64,000 nucleotides of DNA from Stenotrophomonas sp. SY1 (GCF_021202945.1 NZ_JAJOYR010000002.1:670112-734111), one strand, 5' to 3'; counted from the stretch's first letter, positions 49,262-58,840 are shown. Made by a program: numbers and translations. Notes: generated from the sequence alone by a model not told the origin.

Positions 49262-49647
49262 ACCGGCGCATTGCCCTGGTCACGCTGGTGGTGGCCGACT
49301 ACGACGAAGCCATCGCTTGGTACACCGGCAAGCTCGGCTTCCAGTTGCTGGAAGACATCGACCAGGGCCGCAAGCGTTGGGTGGTGGTCGGCCCGACCGA
49401 CAACAGCGCCGCTGCACTATTGCTGGCGCGCGCCAGCGATGAGGAACAACGCAGCCGTATCGGCAACCAGACCGGTGGCCGCGTTGGCTTCTTTCTGAAC
49501 ACCGATGACTTCTGGCGCGATCACGCCGCAATGACCGAACGCGGCGTGGAATTCCTCGAAGCACCGCGCGAAGAACCCTATGCCACCGTCGCGGTATTCC
49601 GCGACCTGTACGGCAACACCTGGGATTTGTTGGAGCCCAAGCAATGA
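49258..49647 (+). CDS. VOC/glyoxalase-fold family protein
   Basis: The 129-aa protein is one VOC module: [24 protein letters not shown] near 9-32 and [19 protein letters not shown] near 111-129. A conserved Glu/His ligand set cannot be fully assigned, so it may be a metal-dependent lyase or a non-catalytic binding protein. It overlaps rph and rdgB by four bases each (ATGA). Confidence 0.88.
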
Positions 49648-50243
49648 AACTGGTACTGGCCAGCGGCAACGCCGGCAAATTGAAGGAACTGCAGGCCATG
49701 CTCGCCGATCTGCCGTTGCAGATCGTGCCGCAGGCCGAACTGGGCGTGGGCGATGTGCCGGAAACCGGCCTTACCTTCGTCGAGAACGCGCTGATCAAGG
49801 CGCGTCACGCCTGCGAGATCACCGGCCTGCCCGCGCTGGCCGACGACTCCGGCCTGATCGTCGATGCACTGGACGGCGCACCCGGCCTGTACAGCGCGCG
49901 CTACGCCGGCAGCCCGACCAATGACGCCGCCAACAACACCAAGCTGCTCGACGCGCTGCGTGATGTCCCGGCCGAACGCCGCAGCGCCCGCTTCTACGCG
50001 GTGATCGTGCTGCTGCGCCACGCCAACGATCCGCAGCCGCTGATCTGTGAAGGCAGCTGGGAAGGCCGCATCATCGATGAACTGCGCGGCAGCAACGGCT
50101 TCGGCTACAACCCGGTGTTCCTCGACGAGGAACTGGGCCTGACCGCAGCGGAAATGGTGCCGGAGCAGAAGAACGGCCGCAGCCATCGTGCCAAGGCGCT
50201 GCAGTTGCTGCTGCACAAGCTTTCAAGCCAGCTGGCACGCTGA
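49644..50243 (+). CDS. rdgB: dITP/XTP pyrophosphatase (RdgB/HAM1 family)
   Basis: This enzyme removes inosine and xanthosine triphosphates from the nucleotide pool. The 199-aa protein starts [20 protein letters not shown] and has the FVENALIKARHA and LADDSGLIVDALDGAPGLYSAR motifs near 47-90, plus GFGYNPVF near 153. It is coupled to the VOC gene and 8 nt before hemW. Confidence 0.96.
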   Translation: MKLVLASGNAGKLKELQAMLADLPLQIVPQAELGVGDVPETGLTFVENALIKARHACEITGLPALADDSGLIVDALDGAPGLYSARYAGSPTNDAANNTKLLDALRDVPAERRSARFYAVIVLLRHANDPQPLICEGSWEGRIIDELRGSNGFGYNPVFLDEELGLTAAEMVPEQKNGRSHRAKALQLLLHKLSSQLAR

Positions 50244-50251
50244 GGTTGGCG

Positions 50252-51463
50252 ATGAGCACGCATTCCCACGTCCACCACGACGCCTGCGGTTGTGACGCGC
50301 CCAGCGAGATACAGCTGGTCCCGCCGCCGTTGTCGCTGTACGTGCACCTGCCCTGGTGCGTGCGCAAATGCCCGTACTGCGATTTCAACTCGCATGCCGG
50401 CAAGGGTGAGTTGCCGTTCGATGCCTACATCGATGCGCTGATCCGCGACCTGGACCAGGACCTGCCGCTGGTCTGGGGCCGGGTGGTCAGCAGCGTGTTC
50501 TTTGGCGGCGGCACGCCCAGCCTGTTTCCGCCTGAAGCGATCGATCGTTTCCTGCAGCAGGCCAGCGCGCGGCTGCGTTTCGCGCCGAACCTGGAAGTGA
50601 CGCTGGAAACCAACCCCGGCACCGCCGAGCACGGCCGTTTCGACCGCTACCGCGCTGCTGGCGTGAACCGCATCAGCTTCGGCATCCAGACCTTCAACGA
50701 CGACGCGCTCAAGCGCCTGGGCCGCATCCACGACAGCGGTGAGGCCGAGCGCGCGGTGAAGCTGGCGCAGGACGCCGGCTACAACAACTTCAACATCGAC
50801 CTGATGTACGCGCTGCCGGAGCAGACCCTGGCCCAGGCCGAGCACGACCTGGAACGCGCCTTCGCGCTGAACCCCACGCATATCTCGCATTACCAGCTGA
50901 CGCTGGAGCCGAACACGGTGTTCTTCGCGCGGCCACCACAGGGCATCCCCGACGAAGACAGCGCCTGGGACATCCAGGAACACTGCCAGGCGCTGCTGGC
51001 CGAAGCCGGCTACGGCCAATACGAGGTCAGCGCCTACGCACGCGACGGCTACCAGTGCGCGCACAACCTCAACTACTGGCGTTTCGGCGATTACCTGGGC
51101 ATCGGCGCCGGTGCACACGGCAAGATCAGCTCCGGCGCCGAACAACATGTGCTGCGCCGCTGGAAGCACAAGCACCCGCAGACGTTCATGGACACCGCCG
51201 GCACGCCTACCTCGATCGGCGGCGACGACATCATCAGCCCTGGACGCCTGCCCTTCGAATACATGCTCAACCTGCTGCGCCTGCATGAAGGTTTCAGCCT
51301 GCGCGATTTCGAGTCACGCACCGGCCTGAGCCGGCAGGTGCTGCGGCCAGCACTGGACGCGGCAATCGCACGCGGCTGGCTGGCCGGCAACGACGAATTA
51401 CTGGCCCCCACCGAGTTGGGCCGGCGCTTCACCAACGACGTAGTGGAGCTTTTCCTACTTTGA
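50252..51463 (+). CDS. hemW: HemW-type radical SAM protein
   Basis: HemW is a heme chaperone related to coproporphyrinogen dehydrogenase HemN. The 403-aa protein has the CxxxCxxC cluster motif CVRKCPYC near residues 38-45, then FGGGTPSL near 83 and ETNPGT near 118. GAGG lies six bases before the chosen ATG; an upstream TTG would add two residues. It is the last gene of the rph operon. Confidence 0.92.
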   Translation: MSTHSHVHHDACGCDAPSEIQLVPPPLSLYVHLPWCVRKCPYCDFNSHAGKGELPFDAYIDALIRDLDQDLPLVWGRVVSSVFFGGGTPSLFPPEAIDRFLQQASARLRFAPNLEVTLETNPGTAEHGRFDRYRAAGVNRISFGIQTFNDDALKRLGRIHDSGEAERAVKLAQDAGYNNFNIDLMYALPEQTLAQAEHDLERAFALNPTHISHYQLTLEPNTVFFARPPQGIPDEDSAWDIQEHCQALLAEAGYGQYEVSAYARDGYQCAHNLNYWRFGDYLGIGAGAHGKISSGAEQHVLRRWKHKHPQTFMDTAGTPTSIGGDDIISPGRLPFEYMLNLLRLHEGFSLRDFESRTGLSRQVLRPALDAAIARGWLAGNDELLAPTELGRRFTNDVVELFLL

Positions 51464-51541
51464 ACACGCACCCTGAAAGTGGCGATTGCATCACGGAAGT
51501 GATAAAAATTGCGCCTTCAGGGGGCAGGAAACGTACAGCCG

Positions 51542-53899
51542 ATGTCAGGGAACGCATCTAGTTTGCCCGCGCAGGCTTTGGCCCGGATCGCGGCCACACC
51601 TGCACCGCCCCGCGTGCGCCAGCTGCTGGAAGCCACCTGTCGCGTGGCCGAGGAAGTACTGCGCGTACCGCTGCAGCTGACCATGGTGGAGCTGGAACGC
51701 GCGCTGTTCCAGAGTGCGGAAAAAGCCCGCAACAGCCAGATCCAGTCCGACGTCTACGCCCAGCTGCGCCTGCTGCGTGCCCGTAGCGAGGAGTTTCCAG
51801 CGCTTTATTTCGACGCCGTTGCCGCGCAGCTGGCTCAGTTCAAGGAGCCCGCCAGGCCCAACGCCGAAGTCCATGCGGCTGCATTCAAGTCGATGACGCT
51901 GGTTGAAGACACCGATATCGACCGCGACATCGTGCTCAGTGAAATGGCGCGGCGTGAAAGCATCCGTGGCGCCAGTCCGCTGCTGCTGCTCGGCCAGCGC
52001 TTTGCGGTGCTGGCGGCGCAGCCGGCCTTCGACCCGGAGCGTCTGCCACTGGGGCCGTATGCGCTGTGCCGTGCGCTGCGTGACAGTGGCGAACAGATGC
52101 AGTTCACCCTGGAAACCCAGTTGCTGCTTTATCAGGTGTTCGAGCGCCAGGTGATGAGCCGCCACGCCGAGCTCACCGACCGGCTGAACATCCAGCTGGC
52201 ACGCGAAGGCGTGCTGCCCGGCCTGGTCTACCGCCCCTACCTGCCCCGCCCCTCCGCACCACGCGGAACCGGTGCGGCTGCCGGCAACAAGGGCGCGGCA
52301 GCAGCCAGTGCCCCGCTGACTGGCTGGCAGGGCCAGGCGCCCGCGGCTTCGTGGGCGGAGCTGTCCAATGAGGTCGGCATGCCAGCGCCGACGGCATCGG
52401 CGGCCCCCACCTCCCCGACGACCGGCCCGGCCGACAGCAATCCGGCCATGGGCAACCTGCACGAACTGCTCGACGCCGCGCGGCGCGCGCTGGCAAAGGG
52501 CGCACAGCCCGGCGATGCCGGCGGCGACGTACCTGCCGCCGCACAGCCCGCCTGGACACCGCCGGCCACCTCGACCGTGCCGGTTCCCACCCAGTCGGTG
52601 ATGAATGTGCTGGGCAAGCTGCAGGCCGCCCCCGCACCAAGCGGCGGGCGTCGCAGCATCGGTGACATCCATGGCGCGCTGCTCTCGCAGGTCAAGGCCG
52701 AACACGGCCCGACCGCGGCGCTATCCGCCCAGGACACCGATACGCTGGACCTGCTGGGCATGCTGTATTCCCAACTGCAGCGCGAAGTGCGCACTGATGG
52801 CCCGGCCAACGACCTGCTGTCCCGGCTGCAGGTACCGCTGGCCCGCGCCGCCATCAGCGACCCCGAGTTCTTCCTGCGCGACCAGCACCCGGCGCGCGAA
52901 CTGCTCAACGCCGTGGCCGAATCCGGCGCGGTGTGGCTGAGCGAGGACGACGCCGACCCGCTGCTGCTGTACAAGCTGGGCGAAGCGGTCAACCAGGTGG
53001 TCAACGACTACCAGGGCGACGAGGCGGTATTCGCCCAGGCCAACGAACACATCCAGAGCCACCTGCGCGCCGCCGCGCGCCGTGCCGAAGTCAGCGAGCG
53101 CCGGCAGATCGAAGCCGCTCGCGGCAAGGAGCGCCTGGAAGCAGCCAAGCAACTGGCCAACCAGACCATCGACACGCTGTGCCAGGACACCAACCCGCCC
53201 AAGTTCGTACAGACGCTGCTGCGCAAGCCCTGGGCCGACGTGCTCACGCTCACCCTGCTGCGCCACGGCGAGGGTTCGGAAGAGTGGAAGCAACGTGAGC
53301 AGGCCACCGCCCGCATCAGCGAGGTCACCAGCCAGACCAGCGGCGAGACCGACATCGGCTTTGCCGAGGACATCGAGCAGTCACTGCTGCAGGTGGGTTA
53401 CCACCGCGACGAGGCCGGTGCCATCGCACGCCGCCTGTCCACGCCCGGTGGTGAAGACGACATTCTTTCCAGGACCGAGCTGGCCGCCAAGCTCAAGGCC
53501 CGCGCACGGCTGGGTGAAGCCGAAGAGCGCGATGGCGAGCCCGAGCGCCACAAGCCGCCACAAGCCGAGCGCAATGCGGCCGAGAGCGCCCATTACCAGC
53601 AGCTGCGCACCCTGCCGTTCGGTACGTGGTTCGAGTTCACCGTCAACCAGCAGGGTGACAACCGCCGCCAGCGGCTTTCCTGGTACAGCCTGGTCACCGA
53701 CAACGCCCTGTTCGTCAACCAGCGCGGGCAGAAGGTGGCCGAGCTGTCGCTGGACGCGATGGCGCGGCTGATGGCCAAGGGCCAGCTGCGCATCGTCACC
53801 GAAGACCGCGGCCGCCTGATCGACCGCGCCTGGCAGGCGACCGTGCGCGCCCTGCGCTCGATCGCCGGCAACGCCCCCAACGCCGTGGAATCCGCATGA
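51542..53899 (+). CDS. DUF1631 family protein
   Basis: The 785-aa soluble protein has a helical N-terminal half (residues 1-230), a Pro/Ala/Thr/Gly-rich linker (~235-355) and a second helical region with a coiled coil (RRAEVSERRQIEAARGKERLEA near 515-535). The C-terminal ~90 residues (FGTWFEFTVNQQGDNRRQRL, LVTDNALFVNQRGQKVAEL) look like a small beta-barrel. Members accompany cyclic-di-GMP genes in some bacteria, but the function is unknown. The start MSGNASSL is used; the frame is open from 51509. A four-base ATGA overlap couples it to the PilZ gene. Confidence 0.85.
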   Translation: MSGNASSLPAQALARIAATPAPPRVRQLLEATCRVAEEVLRVPLQLTMVELERALFQSAEKARNSQIQSDVYAQLRLLRARSEEFPALYFDAVAAQLAQFKEPARPNAEVHAAAFKSMTLVEDTDIDRDIVLSEMARRESIRGASPLLLLGQRFAVLAAQPAFDPERLPLGPYALCRALRDSGEQMQFTLETQLLLYQVFERQVMSRHAELTDRLNIQLAREGVLPGLVYRPYLPRPSAPRGTGAAAGNKGAAAASAPLTGWQGQAPAASWAELSNEVGMPAPTASAAPTSPTTGPADSNPAMGNLHELLDAARRALAKGAQPGDAGGDVPAAAQPAWTPPATSTVPVPTQSVMNVLGKLQAAPAPSGGRRSIGDIHGALLSQVKAEHGPTAALSAQDTDTLDLLGMLYSQLQREVRTDGPANDLLSRLQVPLARAAISDPEFFLRDQHPARELLNAVAESGAVWLSEDDADPLLLYKLGEAVNQVVNDYQGDEAVFAQANEHIQSHLRAAARRAEVSERRQIEAARGKERLEAAKQLANQTIDTLCQDTNPPKFVQTLLRKPWADVLTLTLLRHGEGSEEWKQREQATARISEVTSQTSGETDIGFAEDIEQSLLQVGYHRDEAGAIARRLSTPGGEDDILSRTELAAKLKARARLGEAEERDGEPERHKPPQAERNAAESAHYQQLRTLPFGTWFEFTVNQQGDNRRQRLSWYSLVTDNALFVNQRGQKVAELSLDAMARLMAKGQLRIVTEDRGRLIDRAWQATVRALRSIAGNAPNAVESA

Positions 53900-54243
53900 C
53901 CCCCGAAACCCGACGCGCCCCGCGCATGCAGGTGCCGGAACTGGTGCCGGTACGCGACCAGATGACCGAGAGCATGATCGGCCGGCTGGGCAACATTTCT
54001 GAAACCGGCATGCTGATCATCGCCTCCGGTCCGCTCCAGGAAGACGCTCTGTACCAGCTGCAGTTCGGCATTCCCGACGGCCGTGGCGGCCAGCAGCTGA
54101 TCGACGTCGGCGCCCATCTGCTGTGGCGGGTGCCCACCCACGCGCCAGACCAGTTCTGGGCCGGTTTCCGCTTCCTGACCCTGGACGCCACCCAGCGCGA
54201 GCAGCTGGTGCGCTGGATCGAAGACAGCCTTCCCTCTGCCTGA
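53896..54243 (+). CDS. PilZ-domain protein
   Basis: PilZ domains bind cyclic di-GMP through an RxxxR patch and a D/NxSxxG loop. The 115-aa protein has RRAPR near residues 6-10 and NISETG near 33-38, so both elements are present, with Asn in place of the usual Asp. The WAGFRFLTLD near 87-96 and WIEDSLPSA end are typical. It is translated from the overlapping ATGA of the DUF1631 gene. Confidence 0.9.
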   Translation: MTPETRRAPRMQVPELVPVRDQMTESMIGRLGNISETGMLIIASGPLQEDALYQLQFGIPDGRGGQQLIDVGAHLLWRVPTHAPDQFWAGFRFLTLDATQREQLVRWIEDSLPSA

Positions 54244-54325
54244 GCGCCGAAACCGGCACAGCAGTGGCAGGGTGATTGCGGCAAAATCATGGCCCCGCAA
54301 CTGCACCGCCCAGCGAGCCAGCGTG

Positions 54326-55654
54326 ATGAACCAGCAAGATCCCGGCGCCCTGTATTCCCACCATCTGGGTGTACTCACCCGTCGTGCCGATGAGGCACTG
54401 GCACGCGGAGGTTTCGACCACCTGGTGGTTCCCAGCGGCACCCAGCACTACCAGGTGTTCGATGACCGCGACTATCCCTACGCGGTCAACCCGCAGTTCA
54501 AGACCTGGCTGCCGCTGACCAAGCTGCCTTACAGCTGGCTGATCCACACGCCCGGCAGGCGCCCGACGCTGGTGTTCTACCAGCCGTTCGACTACTGGCA
54601 CGTCGTGCCGGACGCCCCCAGCGGCTGGTGGGTGGAGCATTTCGACATCCACATCATCCGCAAGCCGGAAGAAGCGCTGGCCCTGCTGCCCAAGGACCCG
54701 GCGCGCTGCGCCATCCTCGGCGAGCCGCAGAGCGCGCTGGGCGGTTTTGTGCCGAACAACCCCGACGTGGTCATCCACTATCTGGATTGGCACCGCGGCT
54801 GCAAGACACCCTACGAAATCGCACTGATGCGCCAGGCGCAGGTGTTGGGCGTGCGCGGCCACAAAGCCGCCGAGGCCGCCTTCCGCGCCGGCGCCAGCGA
54901 GTTCGAAATCCACATGGCGTACTGCAGCGCGGTCGGCCAGGATGCCAACGAGCTGCCTTACGGCAACATCCTCGGGCTCAACGAGCATGCCGCCGTGCTG
55001 CATTACACCGACCTGGGCCGCAGCGCGCCGCAGCCGCTGCGCAGCTTCCTGATCGATGCCGGTGCATCGGCTCATGGTTATGCCAGCGACATCACCCGTA
55101 CCTACGCGGCCAGCGGTCATGGCGAATTCCAGGCATTGATCGATGCCGTCGATGGCGCGCAGCAGAAGATGTGCGCAGCCGTGCGCGCGGGCTTTGACTA
55201 CAAGCAACTGCATGTGGACGCACATCTGTCACTGATGGGCATCCTCAAGGACTTCGGCGTGATCACGGTTTCGCCGGAAGCCGCACTGGCTACCGGCGTG
55301 AGCGCGGCGTTCTTCCCGCATGGCATCGGTCATCTGATCGGCGCGCAGGTACATGACGTGGCCGGTTTCGCCGCAGGCGAGCACGGCGGTCGCGTCGAAC
55401 GACCGGCGGGCCATCCCTACCTGCGCCTGACCCGCGTCCTGGAGCCGGGCATGGTGGTGACCATCGAGCCTGGCCTGTATTTCATCGACATGCTGCTGGA
55501 CGAGGTGAAGCAGGCCGGCAACGGCGCCAGCGTGAACTGGGACCGCGTGGATTTCTTCCGTCCTTATGGCGGCGTGCGCATCGAGGACGAAGTGCTGTGC
55601 ACCGACGGTGAAGCCGACAACCTGACCCGCCCGGTGTTTGCCGCGCAGGGATGA
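54326..55654 (+). CDS. pepQ: Xaa-Pro dipeptidase
   Basis: PepQ cleaves X-Pro dipeptides. The 442-aa M24 metalloprotease has the five-ligand set visible as DAGASAHGYASDITRTY (two Asp, near 246-262), GIGHLIGAQVHDV (His, near 334), IEPGLYF (Glu, near 388) and RIEDEVL (Glu, near 419). The start MNQQDPGAL at 54326 is preceded by a weak site; an upstream GTG cannot be excluded. It converges on pepP, and terminators for both are found between them. Confidence 0.93.
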   Translation: MNQQDPGALYSHHLGVLTRRADEALARGGFDHLVVPSGTQHYQVFDDRDYPYAVNPQFKTWLPLTKLPYSWLIHTPGRRPTLVFYQPFDYWHVVPDAPSGWWVEHFDIHIIRKPEEALALLPKDPARCAILGEPQSALGGFVPNNPDVVIHYLDWHRGCKTPYEIALMRQAQVLGVRGHKAAEAAFRAGASEFEIHMAYCSAVGQDANELPYGNILGLNEHAAVLHYTDLGRSAPQPLRSFLIDAGASAHGYASDITRTYAASGHGEFQALIDAVDGAQQKMCAAVRAGFDYKQLHVDAHLSLMGILKDFGVITVSPEAALATGVSAAFFPHGIGHLIGAQVHDVAGFAAGEHGGRVERPAGHPYLRLTRVLEPGMVVTIEPGLYFIDMLLDEVKQAGNGASVNWDRVDFFRPYGGVRIEDEVLCTDGEADNLTRPVFAAQG

Positions 55655-55743
55655 TGTGCCATCAAGGCGACAGCTGAGATTGTCGCCTTGAAGGTTTGCC
55701 CGGATGTGCAGAGCGTTCAAACGGGTTTACGGCAATGACACGA

Positions 55744-55768
55744 GGGCGGACTGGGTTCCGCCCTTTTG
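55744..55768 (+). terminator. pepQ terminator
   Basis: GGGCGGA and TCCGCCC form a 7-bp stem with a six-base loop, followed by TTTTGTTTG, 90 bp after the pepQ stop. Confidence 0.7.
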
Positions 55769-55923
55769 TTTGTCTGGAAGCTTCATTTCTCATGCGGTCC
55801 AACCAGGCCGAGGCTAGTTCGGGCAATGAAGTTGATGACCTGCCTTCCCTTGCTGCGCTTCTTCCTTTTCGCAAGGCCCGTCCCTTTCCCACTCACTTGC
55901 ACACAGCGCATGCCTGCTTCGCC

Positions 55924-55952
55924 CCCTCCCTTGCGCGTAGTGCAAGGGAGGG
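55924..55952. other. CCCTCCCTTGC palindrome in the pepQ-pepP gap
   Basis: CCCTCCCTTGC and GCAAGGGAGGG pair almost fully around a short loop (CGTAGT). The 55655-56039 gap holds this, the two terminators and no gene. Confidence 0.6.
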
Positions 55953-55970
55953 AGCAAAGCCGTATCGCCC

Positions 55971-56009
55971 ACAAAAAACCCCGGATGCGCCATTGCCCAT
56001 CCGGGGTTT
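55971..56009 (-). terminator. pepP terminator
   Basis: On the minus strand AAACCCCGGATG and CATCCGGGGTTT form a 12-bp stem around a 10-base loop, followed by TTT, 31 bp beyond the pepP stop. Confidence 0.8.
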
Positions 56010-56039
56010 CGATCCACACAACCCTGACGCCAACCGCCG

Positions 56040-57365
56040 TCAACGTCTGGCCATGAACGCCTCGATCTCATCAGCGCTGCGCTCCAGCGCATCGGTCAAC
56101 ACCCGATGGCCGTTCTCGGTGATCAGCACGTTGTCTTCGATGCGGATGCCGATCCCGCGCCAACGCGCCTCCACGCTGCGGTCTTCCGGCGAGATGTACA
56201 GCCCCGGTTCGATGGTGAACACCATGCCCGGCTCCAGCAGGCGCGATTCACCGGCCACCCGGTAGTCGCCCACGTCGTGCACATCCAGGCCCAGCCAATG
56301 GCCGGTCTTGTGCCGATAGAACCGCTGGTAATGACGCTCGATGATGTTCTCTTCCAGGTCACCCTTCAGCAGACCAAGCCGCAACAACCCTTCGGTCAAC
56401 ACCTCCACCGCAGCGAGGTGCCCTTCCTCGTAGGCAATGCCCGGTTGCGCCTGCTCCAGCGCCGCTACCTGCGCGGCCAGCACCAGATCGTGCAACGCAC
56501 GTTGTTCCGGACTGAAACGGCCATTGACCGGGAACGTGCGGGTAATGTCACTGGCGTAACCCCGGTACTCGGCGCCCGCATCGATCAACACCAGGTCGCC
56601 ATCACGACTGCCGTGGTTGTTGTCGCGGTAATGCAGCACGCAACCGTTGGCACCGGCACCCACAATGCTGTTGTAGGCCGGGCAAGCATCATGCGCGCGG
56701 AACTCACGCTCGAGTTCGGCTTGCAGTTCGTACTCGCGAATGCCCGGACGCGCCGCTCGCATCGCCGCACGGTGTGCGCGCACGCTGATGTCGGCGGCCG
56801 CCTGCATCAGCGCGATCTCGTCCTCGGACTTGTACAGGCGCTGCTCGTGCAGCAGATGGCCCAGCTCCAGGAACTCATGCGGCGGCTGCGCGCCGTGCCG
56901 CACCTGCGAGCGCACCCGGTTCACCCAGCCGATCAGCTTCAGGTCGAAATCGGCATCACGACCGAAGTGGTAATAGACGCGCGAGCGCCCTTCCAGCAGG
57001 CCCGGCAGGATTTCATCCAGGTCCTCGATCGGGTAGGCATCGTCCATGCCGTAGTTGGACACCGCACCGTCCTGGCCTTCGCGCGGGCCATCCCAGGCTT
57101 CGCGGTCCGGGTCGCGTTCACGACAGAACAGGATTGCCTCGCCGTGACGACGCCCCGGAATCAACACCAGTACCGCCTCCGGTTCCTGGAAGCCGCACAG
57201 GTACCAGAAATCCGAATCCTGCCGGTACGGATAGAACGTGTCATGGCTGCGCACGCGCTCGGGCGCAGCCGGCAGCACCAGGATGGCGTCATCGCCGGCA
57301 GCCTCCATCAGCTGGCGGCGACGGCGAGCGTATTCGGTGCTGGTGATGCCGCAATGACGCTTCAT
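56040..57365 (-). CDS. pepP: Xaa-Pro aminopeptidase (AMP)
   Basis: PepP removes the N-terminal residue preceding proline. The 441-aa M24 metalloprotease has the N-terminal AMP_N domain (TFYPYRQDSDFWYLCGF near 44-60). The metal ligands are in DAGAEYRGYASDITRTFP (near 267-284), GHWLGLDVHDVG (near 357), IEPGLYI and RIEDNVLIT. It lies 8 nt after the UPF0149 gene. In E. coli too, pepP follows a UPF0149 gene (ygfB). Confidence 0.95.
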   Translation of the reverse strand: MKRHCGITSTEYARRRRQLMEAAGDDAILVLPAAPERVRSHDTFYPYRQDSDFWYLCGFQEPEAVLVLIPGRRHGEAILFCRERDPDREAWDGPREGQDGAVSNYGMDDAYPIEDLDEILPGLLEGRSRVYYHFGRDADFDLKLIGWVNRVRSQVRHGAQPPHEFLELGHLLHEQRLYKSEDEIALMQAAADISVRAHRAAMRAARPGIREYELQAELEREFRAHDACPAYNSIVGAGANGCVLHYRDNNHGSRDGDLVLIDAGAEYRGYASDITRTFPVNGRFSPEQRALHDLVLAAQVAALEQAQPGIAYEEGHLAAVEVLTEGLLRLGLLKGDLEENIIERHYQRFYRHKTGHWLGLDVHDVGDYRVAGESRLLEPGMVFTIEPGLYISPEDRSVEARWRGIGIRIEDNVLITENGHRVLTDALERSADEIEAFMARR

Positions 57366-57373
57366 GCCGCGCC

Positions 57374-57919
57374 TCAGTTCAGACGCTGGCGGTGACGCGA
57401 CCCCATCACGCAGTCGCCGTGCAATAACAGTACGGCCACGCGTACGAATTCTTCGATTTCAGCCAGTGCGTCTTCGTCTTCATCGGCACTGTCGAACTGG
57501 TCGCTGGAAGCCTGCGCCAGCCGCGCCAGATCCTGCAGGGCTTCTTCACCCTCCTCGCTCAGCGCCGGGCGCTTGCCTGAGGCCAGACCGAAGCCACCCA
57601 GGAACGCACGGCACCATTCGAACAGCGCATCGGTACGCGCCTGCAACGGCTCGGCGGCGTCGGCCAGCACCAGTTCAAAGGCGAAATCACGGTCTTCCAG
57701 TTGCAGCACGGTGGCCTGACGCAGCCGGTCCAGCGGGCTGCCGGACTCAGGCGTGGGCAGGCCGTCATCGGCCAGCACCTTGGCCGGCCAGGCTTGCAGG
57801 TCTTCTCCACCGGCGGCCAGCCAGCCGCTCAGGCCGCCGTGCAGTTCGGCCGGGGAAGCACCCAGGCCCAGCGACTGGCTGGCCTGGAGGATGTCGTTGA
57901 CGACAGGAAGTTCGGTCAT
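57374..57919 (-). CDS. UPF0149 (YgfB/YecA) family protein
   Basis: The 181-aa acidic helical protein ([14 protein letters not shown]) has the family's [12 protein letters not shown] near residues 27-38, [16 protein letters not shown] near 99-114 and [14 protein letters not shown] near 156-169. It lacks the C-terminal SEC-C zinc site of some relatives. In E. coli the equivalent, ygfB, sits next to pepP. The start at 57919 is chosen from family similarity. It is divergent from the TIGR02449 gene. Confidence 0.9.
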   Translation of the reverse strand: MTELPVVNDILQASQSLGLGASPAELHGGLSGWLAAGGEDLQAWPAKVLADDGLPTPESGSPLDRLRQATVLQLEDRDFAFELVLADAAEPLQARTDALFEWCRAFLGGFGLASGKRPALSEEGEEALQDLARLAQASSDQFDSADEDEDALAEIEEFVRVAVLLLHGDCVMGSRHRQRLN

Positions 57920-58044
57920 GTCACGGTTCTGTGAAGCGGGAAGGAGCCCGGCCATGGGCGACATGGCGGCGGCTGCACAGTGTAGCAATCGCACAGTGTC
58001 ATCCAGCTTGACCGCCCCTTGCCGGCATGCCTATCGTGCCGCTT

Positions 58045-58266
58045 ATGGATGCCTTCGACCCCGCCGGCCAGTTGCTTGCCCTTGTTTCCCGTCTCGAGCT
58101 GCTGCTCGAGCGCAACCAGCGGCTGGCCGACGAAAACCGCAGCCTGCGCCAGCAGCAGGAACAACTGATGACCGAGCGTTCGCAGTTGCTGACCAAGAAC
58201 GAACAGGCCCGCTCGCGGGTAGAAGCGATGATCACCCGCCTCAAGTCGCTGGAGCAGCACACGTGA
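58045..58266 (+). CDS. TIGR02449 family coiled-coil protein
   Basis: The 73-aa protein (MDAFDPAGQLLALVSRLELL) is almost wholly a heptad-type coiled coil (LLLERNQRLADENRSLRQQQEQL). This is the small protein regularly encoded before zapA in gammaproteobacteria and is a probable division-related ZapB-like factor. A start six codons upstream (58027) is possible; neither has a clear ribosome-binding site. Its stop overlaps the zapA start. Confidence 0.8.
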   Translation: MDAFDPAGQLLALVSRLELLLERNQRLADENRSLRQQQEQLMTERSQLLTKNEQARSRVEAMITRLKSLEQHT

Positions 58267-58562
58267 GCCACAACGAACCGGTCAGTGTCCGCATCCTTGA
58301 TCGCGAGTACACCGTTGGCGTCGAACCGGCCGAGCGCGACAGCCTCACGGCGGCCGCGCGCATGCTCGATCTGAAGATGCGCGAGATCCGCGGCAGCAAC
58401 CGCATGGCTGCGGTGGACCGTGTCGCGGTGCTGGCCGCGCTCAATCTGGCCCACGAACTGCAGCAGGTGCGCGATGAGCAGGCCTCGCAGCAACAGCGGT
58501 TCCAGGCCGCAATGAACGATCTCAATCGACGCCTGGACATCGCCATCGACAACGCCCGTTGA
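58263..58562 (+). CDS. zapA: Cell division protein ZapA (GTG start)
   Basis: ZapA promotes FtsZ bundling. The 99-aa protein begins at a GTG overlapping the previous stop (GTGA). It reads MSHNEPVSVRILDREYTVGV, then AARMLDLKMREIRGSNRMAAVDRVAVLAALNLAHEL (only its core AVLAALNLAHEL named here) and a C-terminal coiled coil. It is followed by the 6S RNA gene as in E. coli. Confidence 0.93.
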   Translation: MSHNEPVSVRILDREYTVGVEPAERDSLTAAARMLDLKMREIRGSNRMAAVDRVAVLAALNLAHELQQVRDEQASQQQRFQAAMNDLNRRLDIAIDNAR

Positions 58563-58633
58563 TCCACCTGAGCGGCTCAGGCAACTGAATTGGCCGCTCA
58601 AGCGGAAAGGCTGCCCAGGCGCGCGCAACCGGC

Positions 58634-58639
58634 TATACT
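58634..58639 (+). promoter_or_regulatory. 6S RNA -10 box TATACT
   Basis: TATACT lies eight bases before the 6S RNA start. The -35 is weak (CTGCCC-like). The position fits the RNA 5' end. Confidence 0.55.
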
Positions 58640-58646
58640 TGCCCCG

Positions 58647-58832
58647 CGTTCTCTGCTGTGAACGACGGCGTGTGCAAACATTCGCCTTGTCCCTTAATTA
58701 CGACCACGGGGGCGCGACGGAGCCGGGTGTGCAAGTCCGCCTTGTAGCGGGAAGCCCGATGGCCCCCCAGCGTTCCCACTTGAACCCCGGGTTCAAGGTC
58801 GTTTCGCACGCATCGTCACCGCGGAGAATGCA
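58647..58832 (+). ncRNA. ssrS: 6S RNA
   Basis: The ~185-nt region between zapA and fau fits 6S RNA, which mimics an open promoter and holds sigma-70 RNA polymerase in stationary phase. The terminal stem is seen as TTCTC near the 5' end pairing with GAGAA near 58824-58828. Within it are paired arms such as CCTTG/CAAGG-type segments and a large asymmetric central region. It is preceded by TATACT and followed by a strong terminator. The same zapA-ssrS-fau order occurs in E. coli. The exact ends are approximate. Confidence 0.85.
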
Positions 58833-58840
58833 ATATTCCA

